DNA from: Blasia pusilla
Lineage: Eukaryota > Marchantiophyta > Marchantiopsida > Blasiales
Direction: 5' to 3'
Assembly (NCBI GenBank): GCA_050084515.1
Contig: CM114271.1
Span: forward strand, 35,154,001 to 35,218,000
Length of the DNA: 64,000 nucleotides
The notes under the pieces are model-generated. The model saw only the letters and a program-made list of their open reading frames with translations, made no database searches and had not been told where the DNA came from. This document shows positions 50,592 to 60,269 of this stretch, in pieces; positions within the stretch are counted from its first letter, which is position 1, and each line of letters starts with the position of its first letter. A program made the position numbers and the translations under genes.

Positions 50592-51455
50592 CTATGCAAC
50601 CCCCTCACAAGATGGTCCACCCTTATCTACACCATCATCTGAGCAAATAACTCCTCCACCAGCATGAGCAACCAACTCCACATGCCCAGCCATTACATCC
50701 CATTTACTCCAAGGATGCAAAATACTATTCTCCTCGCCCCCAACCGATGTCTCTACCGTCTTGGTAGCCATCGAGCTCATCACAAGGGGTGGAAGAGCCA
50801 CACACATAGTCCGAAGTCGACGTTGCTCGGTCATACCAACACTCAAAATCCAAGTCAAACAATTCAAGTCCATGGCCTGACCCAACACATGAAGTCGTGA
50901 AGCCTCAGAAATGGAAGCAACCGTTGTCACACGAGTAGCAAATCCCATCGCACGCTCTCTCTCATCCAAGATACTATCCACTATAAGGCAAGGATCCCGC
51001 TGCAGTGCATCACATGCTCGACGTAGAACCTCCCTAGGCAACAAGTTTGTCCACCACAAGAGTGGACGATGTGCACGCGAGCCAACTCTCGCTGCATCCA
51101 ACAACACCGCTGGTCCAATCCAAGACCGCACCTCATGAACACTTGCCATCATCCGGGTCCAAGTGTCACCCAACAATGGAAAATTCTCCAGAATGTAAGC
51201 TGGAGCACGTGCCTGATGAACCTGAAGATGTCGTAACACCCGTAACATCTCCCAAAATAATCGAGACCTAGGGTTATGTAATCCCTTACCACGACCAACA
51301 CATGTATGACCCTGACATGGCCATCCAGCAATCACCAAATCCACAGGACCATCCTCTCAAGGTCCTTCGCCCCCAACAATGCAATGTGTGATGGCAAAGC
51401 ACGCTGGTACCCACAAATAGATGATGGCGGCAAAAACTCAGGATATGTCCGTGTT
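50592..51455 (-). pseudogene. C5-cytosine DNA methyltransferase, catalytic and C-terminal part
   Basis: This part would carry out methyl transfer to cytosine C5. The catalytic loop is DLVIAGWPCQGHTCVGRGKG (motif IV, PCQ cysteine present). Motif VI is YILENFPLLGDTW. Motif VIII-like is AHRPLLWWTNL. The end has ERERAMGFATRVTT and RLHVLGQAMDLNCL, in place of motifs IX-X. The frame is open for 250 codons from 51344. One base is missing upstream, near ERM, and the match can be followed to 51455 (PPSSICGYQRALPSHIALLG). Motif I lies beyond the insert at 58672-58720. It joins the reverse transcriptase downstream with no intergenic gap. Confidence 0.88.
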
Positions 51456-51546
51456 GCGATTTTTCACGTCCGGACTTCCGTAACATTCGGCACGTCGCCG
51501 TCGAAAGGACGACGAGACCCAACGGTCAGCTCAACGGCTAGAAAAG

Positions 51547-51554
51547 TATAAATA
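51547..51554 (+). promoter_or_regulatory. Candidate TATA box of the insert gene
   Basis: TATAAATA stands 281 bases before the first ATG of the 217-codon frame at 51828. A pyrimidine-rich leader (TTCATTCCTCACTCCTCACT) follows. Confidence 0.5.
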
Positions 51555-51827
51555 GGGCAGAAGTCGCTTATTTCCGGTTTCTCATTTTGCGATCTTCATT
51601 CCTCACTCCTCACTCTCCCGCGTAGCAGCTGATCAGATACGAAGGGGCATTTCACGCGGCGACACATCGCGAGTCGATAGGACGGAACGAGAGCGAGATG
51701 GTTCGACCGGCGATATCGGGATGATTCGAGCTAACCACCAAGGCGAGACGAGCTCCCATCTCGACATCAGCAAGGCGATTGATCAAGGGATTCGTCGTGG
51801 ACATAGGCGGAGGCATTTCCGGAAAAA

Positions 51828-52457
51828 ATGACGAGGAAAAAAACACAAGCCAACAAGTCCGGGAGCTTCACTCCCAAGTCCATTAGGACTCCTGCGTCAG
51901 CTTCTCTTGCGCCTCGTTCGGCGAATGAAATTAGGCATCAGGAAATCGAGGAGCGGGAAAGGGAAGCGAAGATGCACAACCAAGTGCTTCTGGCGAGACG
52001 TGTTCAAGCGGCGCTAGATAAACAGAACGAAGAGGCCGAGACGTCGCAGGCCTTGAAGAAAAGGATCGCCGACAAAAAGAGAGAAAAGAAGCGTCTGGAC
52101 GCGTCGGTGAGGAGGGCGGAATCGGCTAAAGCGAGGCAGGAAAAAGCGATAGCCATCGACGATAGCCCAGCCCGTCCAACCGCAAGTGTTGAGATGCGGG
52201 AAATGTCCCCCACGAAGTCGGGGGACACAATCAACATAGTGGAAACAACACCAGTTCAACTCGATGACGACGAGGTCATGAGGACCGCCAACGTGGAGAT
52301 GGTGGACATGGCGGAAGAAGCCGGAGAGCGGTCATTCTCGACTCCAAGCCCGGCGGAGGACATCGACCTCTATTGGATCGACGAGTTCCCAGTCGATTTG
52401 CCAGCCCCTGTCTCAGACAAGTTAGCAGGTCAAGAAACCGACTCCATTTTCGAGCGG
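51828..52457 (+). pseudogene. Insert gene, first exon (charged coiled-coil protein)
   Basis: It starts MTRKKTQANKSGSFTPKSIR and has a long charged helix with coiled-coil character (HQEIEEREREAKMHNQVLLA, then KKRIADKKREKKRLDASVRR). An acidic region follows, ending DIDLYWIDEF and SIFER. A good splice donor (CGG then GTAAGAG) stands at 52458, with an acceptor at 52517. I know no family for it. It may be the N-terminus of the ParB-like protein that follows, or a separate Gag-like protein. Confidence 0.5.
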
Positions 52458-52517
52458 GTAAGAGAGGTTAGGTTTTCTTAATTATGTGAATTGCAATTCA
52501 TTGGGATTTCGGTGTAG

Positions 52518-52990
52518 CTTATTCCTCTTGTCCCGGTTCGACGGTGGTAAAGCAGATGGCACTCATGGAGGGCCACAACGCCCGAGGATTCCCACTGCCG
52601 ATTAAGGACAATGGAATACGCCCGCAAAACTGATCCGACGAGGATATCGCAAAGCCAAAACAATCGGCGATTTACAAAGATCCACGTGGGCTTTTCCTCC
52701 CTTCTATATTCAGCCTTACGACGAGCATGGAACCCAAGCTCTGGTTACCGAGGAGGACTTGGAAAATCTCGACACATTCTGGAGGATGCGATTGAGGCCA
52801 CGGAATTCAGCTGGATGAGGAATCTGCATTTCTTCATCTGGGATGGAAATCACAGGTTCATGGCGTGGACCAAGTTTGCGGAGGAGCGCCCCAACTCATT
52901 GGAGGCACATTTCTGCGTGAAGGCAGTGGTCCTTCACCCATACCCTCATCACATGGCGACGGTGGAGATGGCAATGCATGCCATGAACAC
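52518..52990 (+). pseudogene. Insert gene, ParB-like domain, frameshifted
   Basis: Two frames must be joined to read it. The first gives FPPFYIQPYDEHGTQALVTE and DLENLDTFW. The second continues EATEFSWMRNLHFFIWDGNH, then RFMAWTKFAEERP, then FCVKAVVLHPYPHHMATVEM. The DGNHR motif with a following alpha helix and a VKAVVL strand resembles the GxHR core of ParB-like and sulfiredoxin-fold proteins. In bacteria and phages such domains are often fused ahead of N4/N6 DNA methyltransferases. This identification is by motif only. Confidence 0.5.
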
Positions 52991-53815
52991 GTAAGTATCT
53001 TTAACACTTTCCCAACTCGTCGGACTCCGACGAGTTGCTCGATTGATGAATGGGTTAGGTTTGTTTAGGCAGAAAGCAACTCGTCGGACTCCGACGGGTT
53101 GCTAGATCGCACTGATTTTCGAATGTCTTTTAAGATTGACACTTGTTGGACTCCGACGACTTGTTTGATGGAACATAGATTTAACTAGTTTTGGCCCAAA
53201 GCAAACCGCCGAGTCCGGACGGGTTGCTGACAAAGCCGCCTTGTGAGGTTGTTTTTAAGAATGCAACTCGTCGGACTCGACGAGTTTCTCGAAAGTGACC
53301 GCAGTTTAGAAGGTTTTGCCCCAAAGCAACCCGCCGAGTCCGACGGGTTGCTTTGCCTCGGTTATTTTTCCTAATCAACCCGCCGGACTCCGACGGGTTG
53401 CTTTGGGGCAAAACCTTCTAAACTCCGCGGTCACTCGAGAAACTCGCCGGAGTCCGACGAGTTGCATTCTTAAAAACAACCTCACAAGGCGGCCTATCGA
53501 GCAACCCGTCGGACTCGACGGTTTGCTTTGGGCCAACAACTAGTTAAATCTATGTTCAATCATACAAGTCGTCGAGTCCGACGAAAGTTGCAATCTTAAA
53601 AACATCTGAAAAGCGTGCGATCCAAAGAACCCGTCGAAGTCCGACGAAAGTTGCTTACCTGGCATTAGCAAATCTGAATGCAACCCGTCGGACTCGACGG
53701 GTTGCATCATTTAGCTTGTTGCTAGAATCCGACCGAAGTGCGTGACGACCGGTCGAGTCCGACGGGTTGCAGTGAACCCATGTAATTGCCTGACGGGTTG
53801 AGTTTGGATGTGCAG
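52991..53815 (+). other. Intron-like gap with palindrome array
   Basis: It starts GTAAGTATC after the ParB-like frame and ends TTTGGATGTGCAG before the next coding stretch. Most of it is occupied by about twenty GC-rich palindromes of the type AACCCGTCGGA-TCCGACGGGTT. The intron call rests on the splice sites and the frame around it. Confidence 0.6.
53074..53655. repeat. Long inverted repeat (arms about 280 bases) made of palindromic units
   Basis: The left arm (53074-53350) and right arm (53376-53655) are near-complementary across their whole length. Pairs include GCCGCCTTGTGAGGTTGTTT against AAACAACCTCACAAGGCGGC and GAAGGTTTTGCCCCAAAGCA against TGCTTTGGGGCAAAACCTTC. The loop is 25 bases. 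Each palindromic unit is itself about 24-28 bases, with CGTCGGA/TCCGACG cores. Units continue to 53770 outside the arms. Confidence 0.92.
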
Positions 53816-55330
53816 GATTGTATCGAGGGGAATGTTACCCACCATTGGATCCGGATCGCGATCGGGTGAGGAAGGTGCTTACGACGCACCTAGGAGAGTA
53901 GAGGGAGTTCTTGGGCGATGCCCTCGTCAATCAGATGCTTGCAAAGGGTGCTCAAATTAAGAAGAAAACTTGGGCAAACAAGTTTATTTCTCAAGATGCA
54001 CCGTAACCATCCTTTGCTGGTCGAAGATACAAAGCCCAAGAAAAGCGCCTTTGGACCGAGCCGAGCGGAGGGAGAAGGTATCTGCGTCGAGCGCCAAATT
54101 CATCAAGGCGCCAGATTCTGCTGCAACGAAATACACGGCGAGCAAGATGCAGCGATACATCAAGCATTCTCAACCCGAACTTGGTCCGGAGTTCTACAAG
54201 GAGCTCAAGGCGATTATCAGCGTCGGCCGGAAGAGGGATGAAGATCCGCATGGTCGGATTGGGGAGAAAGTGTCGATGGATCGCGTGCATCGTTTTGCGT
54301 TATCCGGGATTAGCGAGTTGGGAGGATACGATCGATGAAAATCGTCTCGAGGGCTCGAGAGGCCGGAAGAGGGCGGCACACCATCCTCCAGGTGTGTCCG
54401 ATCCGGTGATCTCGCATTTCGCCACGCCGAATGGCCGTTCTAGGACGCGCGTTATGGTAATCGGGAAGTCCCGTCTGGGGATCCGCAAGCGGAGCTCGAA
54501 GATTAGAGCCCATTCGCCGGAAGCAAACCTTGAAAGTTCTGGAGATTACGAGGTTTGGCTCGACGACATCCGGGACAAGCCAACCAAGAACCCTGGATTC
54601 AAGACCATGTTCAAGGTTTGCGTCCTCCCTCAGGCAGAGCTTGACGAAGAAGTAGAGGGTAACAAACAGGATCAAGCGAAGAAGAAGCGAGATCTAAAGG
54701 AGCAGACAGCCGATAATGTTCAACTAAAAGCTGCCCAACGGATGGTATTCATGTACCTCATCCAATGTAAGAACGCAGGTACGTGGGGAAAATTGCCGGT
54801 AGCCTTGAAATTGTGGGCTTCGCCGCCGGATGCAGAGACATTCTCCATGTACGACGTGGAGATGGGTCAGCACATGTCGGATTGGGAGGTGGAGAATTGC
54901 CCCATTTGGCTCGACTTCAACGACCCTGAAGACATCGCGGATAAGGACTTACAAGTGCTTCATGATGCAGTGGCCTCAGGACAAGACGACATCCCCAATT
55001 TCGCCCACCAAGACTTCTTCGGAGGAGATGCAAGAAGAGCAGGCCCAGAGATAGTGAGTTGGCTTCAAGGTCCGGACAGCCAAAGACAAATCCACAAATG
55101 GTCTCAAAGGCAAGGCGAGGGAAGGGAAAAATTCAGAGGCCGAGACTTCCCAAAGAGAGCTCTGAAGATGAGAGGCCGAGGCGGATTCGCCCCGGACGAG
55201 CGGGAAGAGAGGGTCGGACCAAGTCCTCGGCGAAGAAAACGCCACGAGAATCCGAGGTCATCGAAACCCCGACAAGCCGTCCCGGACTAGAGAGAATCGG
55301 AAGCGAGAGGTGCCGGGTTGTCCCAAGGAG
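53816..55330 (+). pseudogene. Insert gene, middle region of unknown family
   Basis: Coding-like sequence in changing frames. One stretch is KFIKAPDSAATKYTASKMQR to about ELGGYDR (54093-54338). The longest runs to 55290 and contains DYEVWLDDIRDKPTKNPGFK, AAQRMVFMYLIQCKNAGTWG and DVEMGQHMSDWEVENCPIWL, then a basic tail with RRRKRHE. I know no family for it. Frameshifts occur near 54000 and 54340. It lies between the ParB-like and the methyltransferase-like regions, so it may be the linker of a single large protein. Confidence 0.45.
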
Positions 55331-55394
55331 AATACTGACCCATCATCCTTGGGAAGACACAGACAAACAATGACCCGGACAAGCATCCTCCTTC

Positions 55395-55828
55395 ATTTCA
55401 CCTCTTTCTTTGGATGAGCCGAATGAGCACTTGGTTCTCAGCGTCGACAAGCGCCATCGAAAAATTGACAACGCAGGAAGGAAGCTCCAACTAAACGGGC
55501 ACGCTGCTGGACGGTGAATGGAGTGGTGGAAGAGGTTGCGGTGGATCTCTTGATCGCCGATCGCCCCTCGGGGTTGCGACTTTGGGGCTTAAAATCCGCG
55601 GACGAGGTACCGAGTGGAATCGCCGCTCACTTATGACCAGATTGCACTTTTGTTCTCCTTTGCACGCCTATCGAAAGTGACAGGGCTCGCTTCTTGGTGT
55701 TGATTGGAGGGAGCGAGGACGAGCTCTTCAACCTCCAAGGCGTCAAGAAGTCGCTAAAGTGGAGGATGGCACAATCATGGTTCATCAAAAACAAGTACCC
55801 ACTCCGATCCGCAACGAGTTAGATTCGG
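55395..55828 (+). pseudogene. Insert gene, DPPF half of a beta-class DNA methyltransferase
   Basis: The frame gives EEVAVDLLIADRPSGLRLWG. The core LLIADRPSG is one or two changes away from the LLIADPPFG expected of motif IV in N6-adenine or N4-cytosine methyltransferases. Another frame continues with YDQIALLFSFARLSKVTGLA, and a third with FLVLIGGSEDELFNLQGVKK and WRMAQSWFIKNKYPL, as expected for motifs V to VIII. Three frames are used, so the gene is dead. A splice donor GGTAAGG follows at 55829. Confidence 0.5.
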
Positions 55829-56320
55829 GTAAGGCTATATTCTGCACAATAATTTCAATTATCTTATAATGATGTGTATAATGAGAGTCGATCTGGTTTT
55901 TTTTGTCAGTGAGCAACCCGTCGGGAAGGCGACGGGTTTCGGGCTTAGAGCAGCCCATGCTCGGTTGAGAGCAACCCATCAGTTTTCGACGGGTTGCATC
56001 TTTCCCACATACGAGGGAAAACGGTGTACGCAACCCGACGGGTTGCGATTGATTTTGTTTTGGATGCAACCGTCTAATAGCGACGGGTTGCTCAAAGAGC
56101 ATGGGCTGGTCTGGCCAAAGAACCCGCCGCCTTCCGACGGGTTGCATCCAAAACCAAAATCAACTTGGAAAACCAAAAGCAATTGCAACCCCGGGTTCCG
56201 GACGGGTGGGTCCGGACAAAACAACCCGTCGGACTCAGCAAAGTTGATCCAAAGTCGATTATTGAAAATCTTCTCTAGGCAACTTCTTTAGTTTCGACAT
56301 TGTTTTGTCTTTGATTTGAG
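55829..56320 (+). other. Second intron-like gap with palindromes
   Basis: From GTAAGGC to TTTGATTTGAG. Between 55912 and 56235 it holds further GCAACCCGTCGG/CCGACGGGTTGC units. Two inverted pairs are visible: AGCAGCCCATGCTC against GAGCATGGGCTGGT, and GATTTTGTTTTGGATGCAAC against GTTGCATCCAAAACCAAAATC. Confidence 0.55.
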
Positions 56321-56813
56321 ATGGACCACTCCTACGTGTCGCTTCATTCGCCCGAGCACAATTTCCAGGTGTTCAAGATCCGGATCCTGTGGATCCATGC
56401 TCGATGGGTACAACTTAGATAGTTTGTACAATTCCCCCAGGAATTTACATGCAAGGCGAGACCCGCTTCGAGGAAGGAAGGAAAAGTCGCCACCGATGCA
56501 ACGCTCATCGAGCTCTGCTCAAGGCCGGGTGACTTGGTGTTCGACTTAGTGGGCCTTTCAGGGCGAGTATCGAGGCGCTGGCAGAGTGGCAGAACATTCT
56601 CCGCCTTGAGGGAAGGCAGAACTGTTTGACCTTTGCAAGGAGGCAAAGCAGAATCTGAAAGGCTCGTTGGGGTGTACAACTCTCCACCGGGGCCGAGAGC
56701 TCGGTTCCAGAGCCACCCTTGGTAGTGACTCCATCGTCACTTCCAACGATTCCCAAAATTGGGAGGGCAAGGCCGAAAGTGATTTTGCAAGAGCTCTCTG
56801 ACGATGACGAGTG
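56321..56813 (+). pseudogene. Insert gene, motif I half of the methyltransferase
   Basis: After the acceptor the coding stretch contains KVATDATLIELCSRPGDLVF and a following D-rich turn. LIxLxSxPGDxVxD is the block that starts motif I (AdoMet binding) in beta-class DNA methyltransferases, where it lies after the DPPY motif, as here. The glycine-rich loop itself is damaged (DLVGLSG). A second frame reads SIEALAEWQNILRLEG. The sequence ends near ELSDDDE and TGA. Confidence 0.5.
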
Positions 56814-57029
56814 AGTTCAAAGAACTCAATGACCTAGCTTGACTGGCAGCAGCGTTTGGAGTAGGGAGTTTTTGATAATTTGGCAAAAGATTTCATAGAA
56901 TAGATCAAATGTACTGATTCGAGCTTTTTCGGATGATATAAAGTAAGATTTTTTCGATCGATGGTGGTGCTTGTAAATGTTTGGTGATCATTTTGTCTTT
57001 TCGAATGTGATCGTCTATGTACTACACGG

Positions 57030-57140
57030 TCTTCTACTTTGCAACCCATCGGATTTCTCCTGCTTGCAATTTTCACTTTATGACCATCGCAACCCGCCGG
57101 ATTTCTCCTCCTTGCAACTTTTCGCTTTTTGACCATTGGA
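57030..57140 (+). repeat. Two-copy tandem repeat of about 48 bases
   Basis: GCAACCCATCGGATTTCTCC and its surroundings to TTTATGACCAT recur at 57089 with GCAACCCGCCGGATTTCTCC and TTTTTGACCAT. Confidence 0.7.
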
Positions 57141-57605
57141 CCCTTTTACCACCTCCAGGCAACTCGTCGATTCCGACAAAGTTGCCTCGATCGGACCCTT
57201 TTGGATCAGCGATCTGGCGGGCTTCTTCCTTGGCACCTTCCCTCAACTCGTAAAGGCGGCGAGGCTTCTTTTCTTCTCTCGACGTGTTGGATTCCTTCTA
57301 CCTGTGCGGTTGCCATAGTGGTATTACAGGGGGACGGAGTAGATATTGATATTGGATGGGTGTCACATTGCAGAGCGTACAAGGTATACTGCCGAGGAAG
57401 GCGGTGGGACTCAAGACAGGTTACATGGGACCGTTATGGTGTACCTAGTGGGGGCCCAAGGCTCTCGAATTCGCCAAAATTTTGGATCCCCGTCTACAAC
57501 CGGCCAGAGGAGCCATTTGAATCCCAGGACATTCCTTTGGTATTGTCACCGAGGAGAGTTAGGAGTAAATTTGTAGATGACAAGGCTGAAGAAATCATAG
57601 ACTAG
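57129..57605 (+). CDS. Unrecognised open frame of 158 codons
   Basis: This open stretch ends FESQDIPLVLSPRRVRSKFV and DDKAEEIID before TAG. The 80 bases after it resemble 56880-56985 (AATGTAC, then AGATTTTTT and TGGTGTTTGTAAA), so the 3' end of the insert gene may have been duplicated. No family was recognised. The real start and function are unknown. Confidence 0.25.
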   Translation: MTIGPFYHLQATRRFRQSCLDRTLLDQRSGGLLPWHLPSTRKGGEASFLLSTCWIPSTCAVAIVVLQGDGVDIDIGWVSHCRAYKVYCRGRRWDSRQVTWDRYGVPSGGPRLSNSPKFWIPVYNRPEEPFESQDIPLVLSPRRVRSKFVDDKAEEIID

Positions 57606-57689
57606 GTTCAATGTACATTTCCGAGGTTCCTTCGGAGGTAATAAAGGACGAGATTTTTTGAACCCATAATGGTGTTTGTAAAAGTTTTA

Positions 57690-58655
57690 TGGACTATGTT
57701 TTTTGGACTTGTGGAGGTGGTGCAAGAGAAAGGCCCAAAGAAAGAAAGTCGCCCAAGAACAACTCAAGAAGATTGTACAAGATGATAATGCAGCCAAGTC
57801 ACTCCATTGACCTCAAGCTTAGAGGAGACAAGGGAGATGGTGTAGGCACTAGGGAGTCTCCAGGGTATCCAATGAAGGAGATAGAGTGCTTGATTGCTGT
57901 TGTAGAGGAGGGTTTGAACCAAGGGGATGGATCTGATTGTTAGGGCCAAGAAATGAAGAATAAGGGGCTAAGAAGAGGTCAATGGAGGCTGAGCTCAAAT
58001 GCTTGGAATCTTGTGGGCTAGAAGATTCCTCATGGAAGCCTAGAGGACCTCATTTGAAGGCCATAAAGCTTGAGAATCCAAGGGAGAGATCTATGGAGTT
58101 GAGAGGATCCAAGGAGTGATTTCTGGAAGATTTGTGTAGGTGGAGCTAAGTGGAGGTGTGAACTGAGGGCGGGGCTCGAACTAGATTGAGAAGAAGCAAG
58201 CATGGGAAGAATATAGAGGTAGATCTCACCTTCAAGCATGTCCAAGAGACAGGTCGAGCCTATGCCATCAATGTTGCTCAAGAGGCTTTAGTTAGGGTGT
58301 TGAAGTAGATGAGGTAGAAATTTCAGGCAGTAGATGCCTTGGAGTAGATGCTTAGGGTTGGCATCCGGGTGGTCCTCCAACAAAAATACCAAGGGCACTG
58401 CTTTTTGTTGACCGAGATGAGGAGATGGAAAAATGTTTGTAGTGGTCTTATGATGTCTACTTTTTTTTCGCCCCAAGGAAAAAGGAGGTTTTTTTAGGGC
58501 CAAATGTGGACCATTACCTACTCTCTTCTAAAGATTTCATGGATTTGAAAGCAAACAAAAATTTCAAATATGTCATAAAGTTTTGAAGAGAGGAGGCGGA
58601 TTTGGCCCTTTTTTTTGAAGAGAGACTCTCCTCTCTTCCTCTCTTCCTCTCCTCT
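57690..58655. other. Right part of the insert, no recognised gene
   Basis: Purine-rich sequence with short open frames and no family motif. It ends in a CTCTCCTCTCTTCC-type pyrimidine run next to the gypsy sequence at about 58660. Confidence 0.4.
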
Positions 58656-58671
58656 CTTACTCTCTCCTGCC

Positions 58672-59049
58672 AGAATACCAGGCCCCGGTGCTAATCCCTC
58701 CAAAGAGATCTAACAATCGAATACCCTCCTCCAGGATACACCACACAATGGGTGTGGTATCCAAGGGTGTCATCGTTGCACTCCCTGCTACCTCGGGTTC
58801 CTCAGACCTGTCACGCTCCACTGCAAACGCCTCGCTCCACACGGTCTGCACATGCTCATCTGCCAATCGTCGAAGCTCCTCAATCGAGCCCCACAACGGC
58901 ACCTCTCCTCCACAGAATGATACGGCTACGATAACACTCCTCTCCATAGAAATGTCAGGAACGGGACTATCCTCTGCATGGACATGCCCCTCAATCAAAT
59001 CACTAGGCCAAGTGATGGCATTGCTAAATGCTGCTAAGGTCGCCACCTC
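58672..59049 (-). pseudogene. C5-cytosine DNA methyltransferase, motif I part
   Basis: The minus frame continues from the protease region and ends WCILEEGIRLLDLFGGISTG. DLFGGIxTG is motif I, the AdoMet-binding loop of C5 methyltransferases. The insert begins within a few bases after it. Ahead lies a linker without recognised motifs (for example ERWPGEVATLAAFSNAITW). The frame from 59334 to 58657 is open for 225 codons, so the protease and methyltransferase are translated together. Confidence 0.85.
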
Positions 59050-59924
59050 TCCTGGCCATCGCTCGATCACTACACCTATGAATCGAACGGGTAATGAGCT
59101 AAGGCGCCCATCACCTGACTGCCATCCTGGTCTGTAGGACGTTGACTCCTCCCAATAATCCAGGGAAAACCCCATTAGGTATAACACTGCTCCACCAACC
59201 AAGACGTTGTAGGACTGTGCATCAGTCACTATCGCCTTGGCTCGCACCACGGACTCATCTGTAGGATATCCCGGGAAAATCCTCACCACGACCTCATGTC
59301 GGGGGATATACTGTGTGGTACTTGCTCCACCCAAGGATGTCTATATGCGGAATGGACAACGCTCCACATCAGCTCTCGTCAAGCCCAATCCTCTAAATGA
59401 CGCTTTCCCCAACATCAAGGTTGCGCTCTTGAATCCAACAAGACGCGCCGCGGACTAAAAGCTCTACCTTCAGGACTCACCAAATGGAAGACCGCTCCTC
59501 GGTCATCCAGCAACACAACACCAGGAGAAGCCATGGCACGCTCTATCGCGGGTCTAGCGGGCATCTCCGCCATCCTAGCAGCCGCAGCCTTCCATGAATC
59601 TGACGTGGACGGCCCGAGCATCAGCTCCAAGGGCAGGTCCATCACCTCCTCTACAATCACCTCTAAATGTGATGCACAAACTACAACTCCACGCTCATAT
59701 AGCGTAGTGGCCAGCCGAAAAGCCTTGGCGGGCGTTCCCCCAACGTCATAACATTGGAAGCAGAAAATAAAGGAGCGCGGTACACAATGGTGGCCGCCCC
59801 CAACAACGTGCTCAACACATGCCCCTCTTGAGCATAAACAATAGGAGTCATCGACTCGCTTCTCCCATCGCCCTCCGTGCGTGCACTCCAACAACATCAC
59901 CAACTGTTTAGGAACTCTGATCAA
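59050..59924 (-). pseudogene. Gypsy protease region
   Basis: The aspartic protease cuts the element polyprotein. The active-site block reads VLLDSRAQP, with R in place of the expected G, at about 59455. A frameshift follows, then LGGASTTQYIPRHEVVVRIF and DAQSYNVLVGGAVLYLMGFS complete the domain. The upstream linker holds a cysteine-rich stretch (SYCLCSRGACVEHVV). A changed DSG and the frameshift mean no activity. Confidence 0.75.
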
Positions 59925-60269
59925 GACCCATCGATGGGGTCCTCATCGCCTCGGACAACGTGAAAGACGAAGGAAGCCTAGTCTGTTTCCTGGCTTCCCC
60001 TCGCTGTGGATCCAACTCTACATCTCCTCCATGCATCATAATTGTGGCTGCATCCATCTAGGCAACCGCGCACATCCAACCAGGATCCTCCATATCTCTG
60101 GTTGCTCCATATGATGTCGATGCCACGGACCCGACATCGGGTAATCTCAATGCCATAACGGCAATCTACTCTTGTAGCTGATGTATCTGAGCAGCCATCC
60201 TAGCCTCACGCCCAACATCTCCCTCGACGCGTCTAGGTGGTGGGACTCTACCTCCTCCACGCGGAGCTC

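Larger units (their letters stand above)
51456..58655 (+). mobile_element. Foreign insert splitting the methyltransferase, with ParB-like and amino-methyltransferase gene
   Basis: The gypsy reading stops at 51455 and resumes near 58672, so this stretch was inserted later. Some 35-50 residues of the methyltransferase between motifs I and III are missing as well. The left end has a TGTTGCG start and a TATA box at 51547, which looks like an LTR or promoter. I found no matching repeat at the right end and no target-site copy. The element class is therefore unknown. Base composition is GC- and CpG-rich from 51.5 to 57.6 kb, unlike the copia and CACTA relics. Confidence 0.65.

Noticed and set aside
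53020-53770. CRISPR-like array
   Set aside because: The units are palindromes with irregular spacing arranged as one large inverted repeat in eukaryotic DNA. There are no unique spacers of constant length.
54181-55290. A single 369-codon gene
   Set aside because: Its first part (to about 54340) is out of frame with the better coding stretch, so it is not an independent gene. It is treated as part of the broken insert gene.
58688-59137. Plus-strand frame of 149 codons
   Set aside because: It is the antisense shadow of the gypsy protease-methyltransferase frame.
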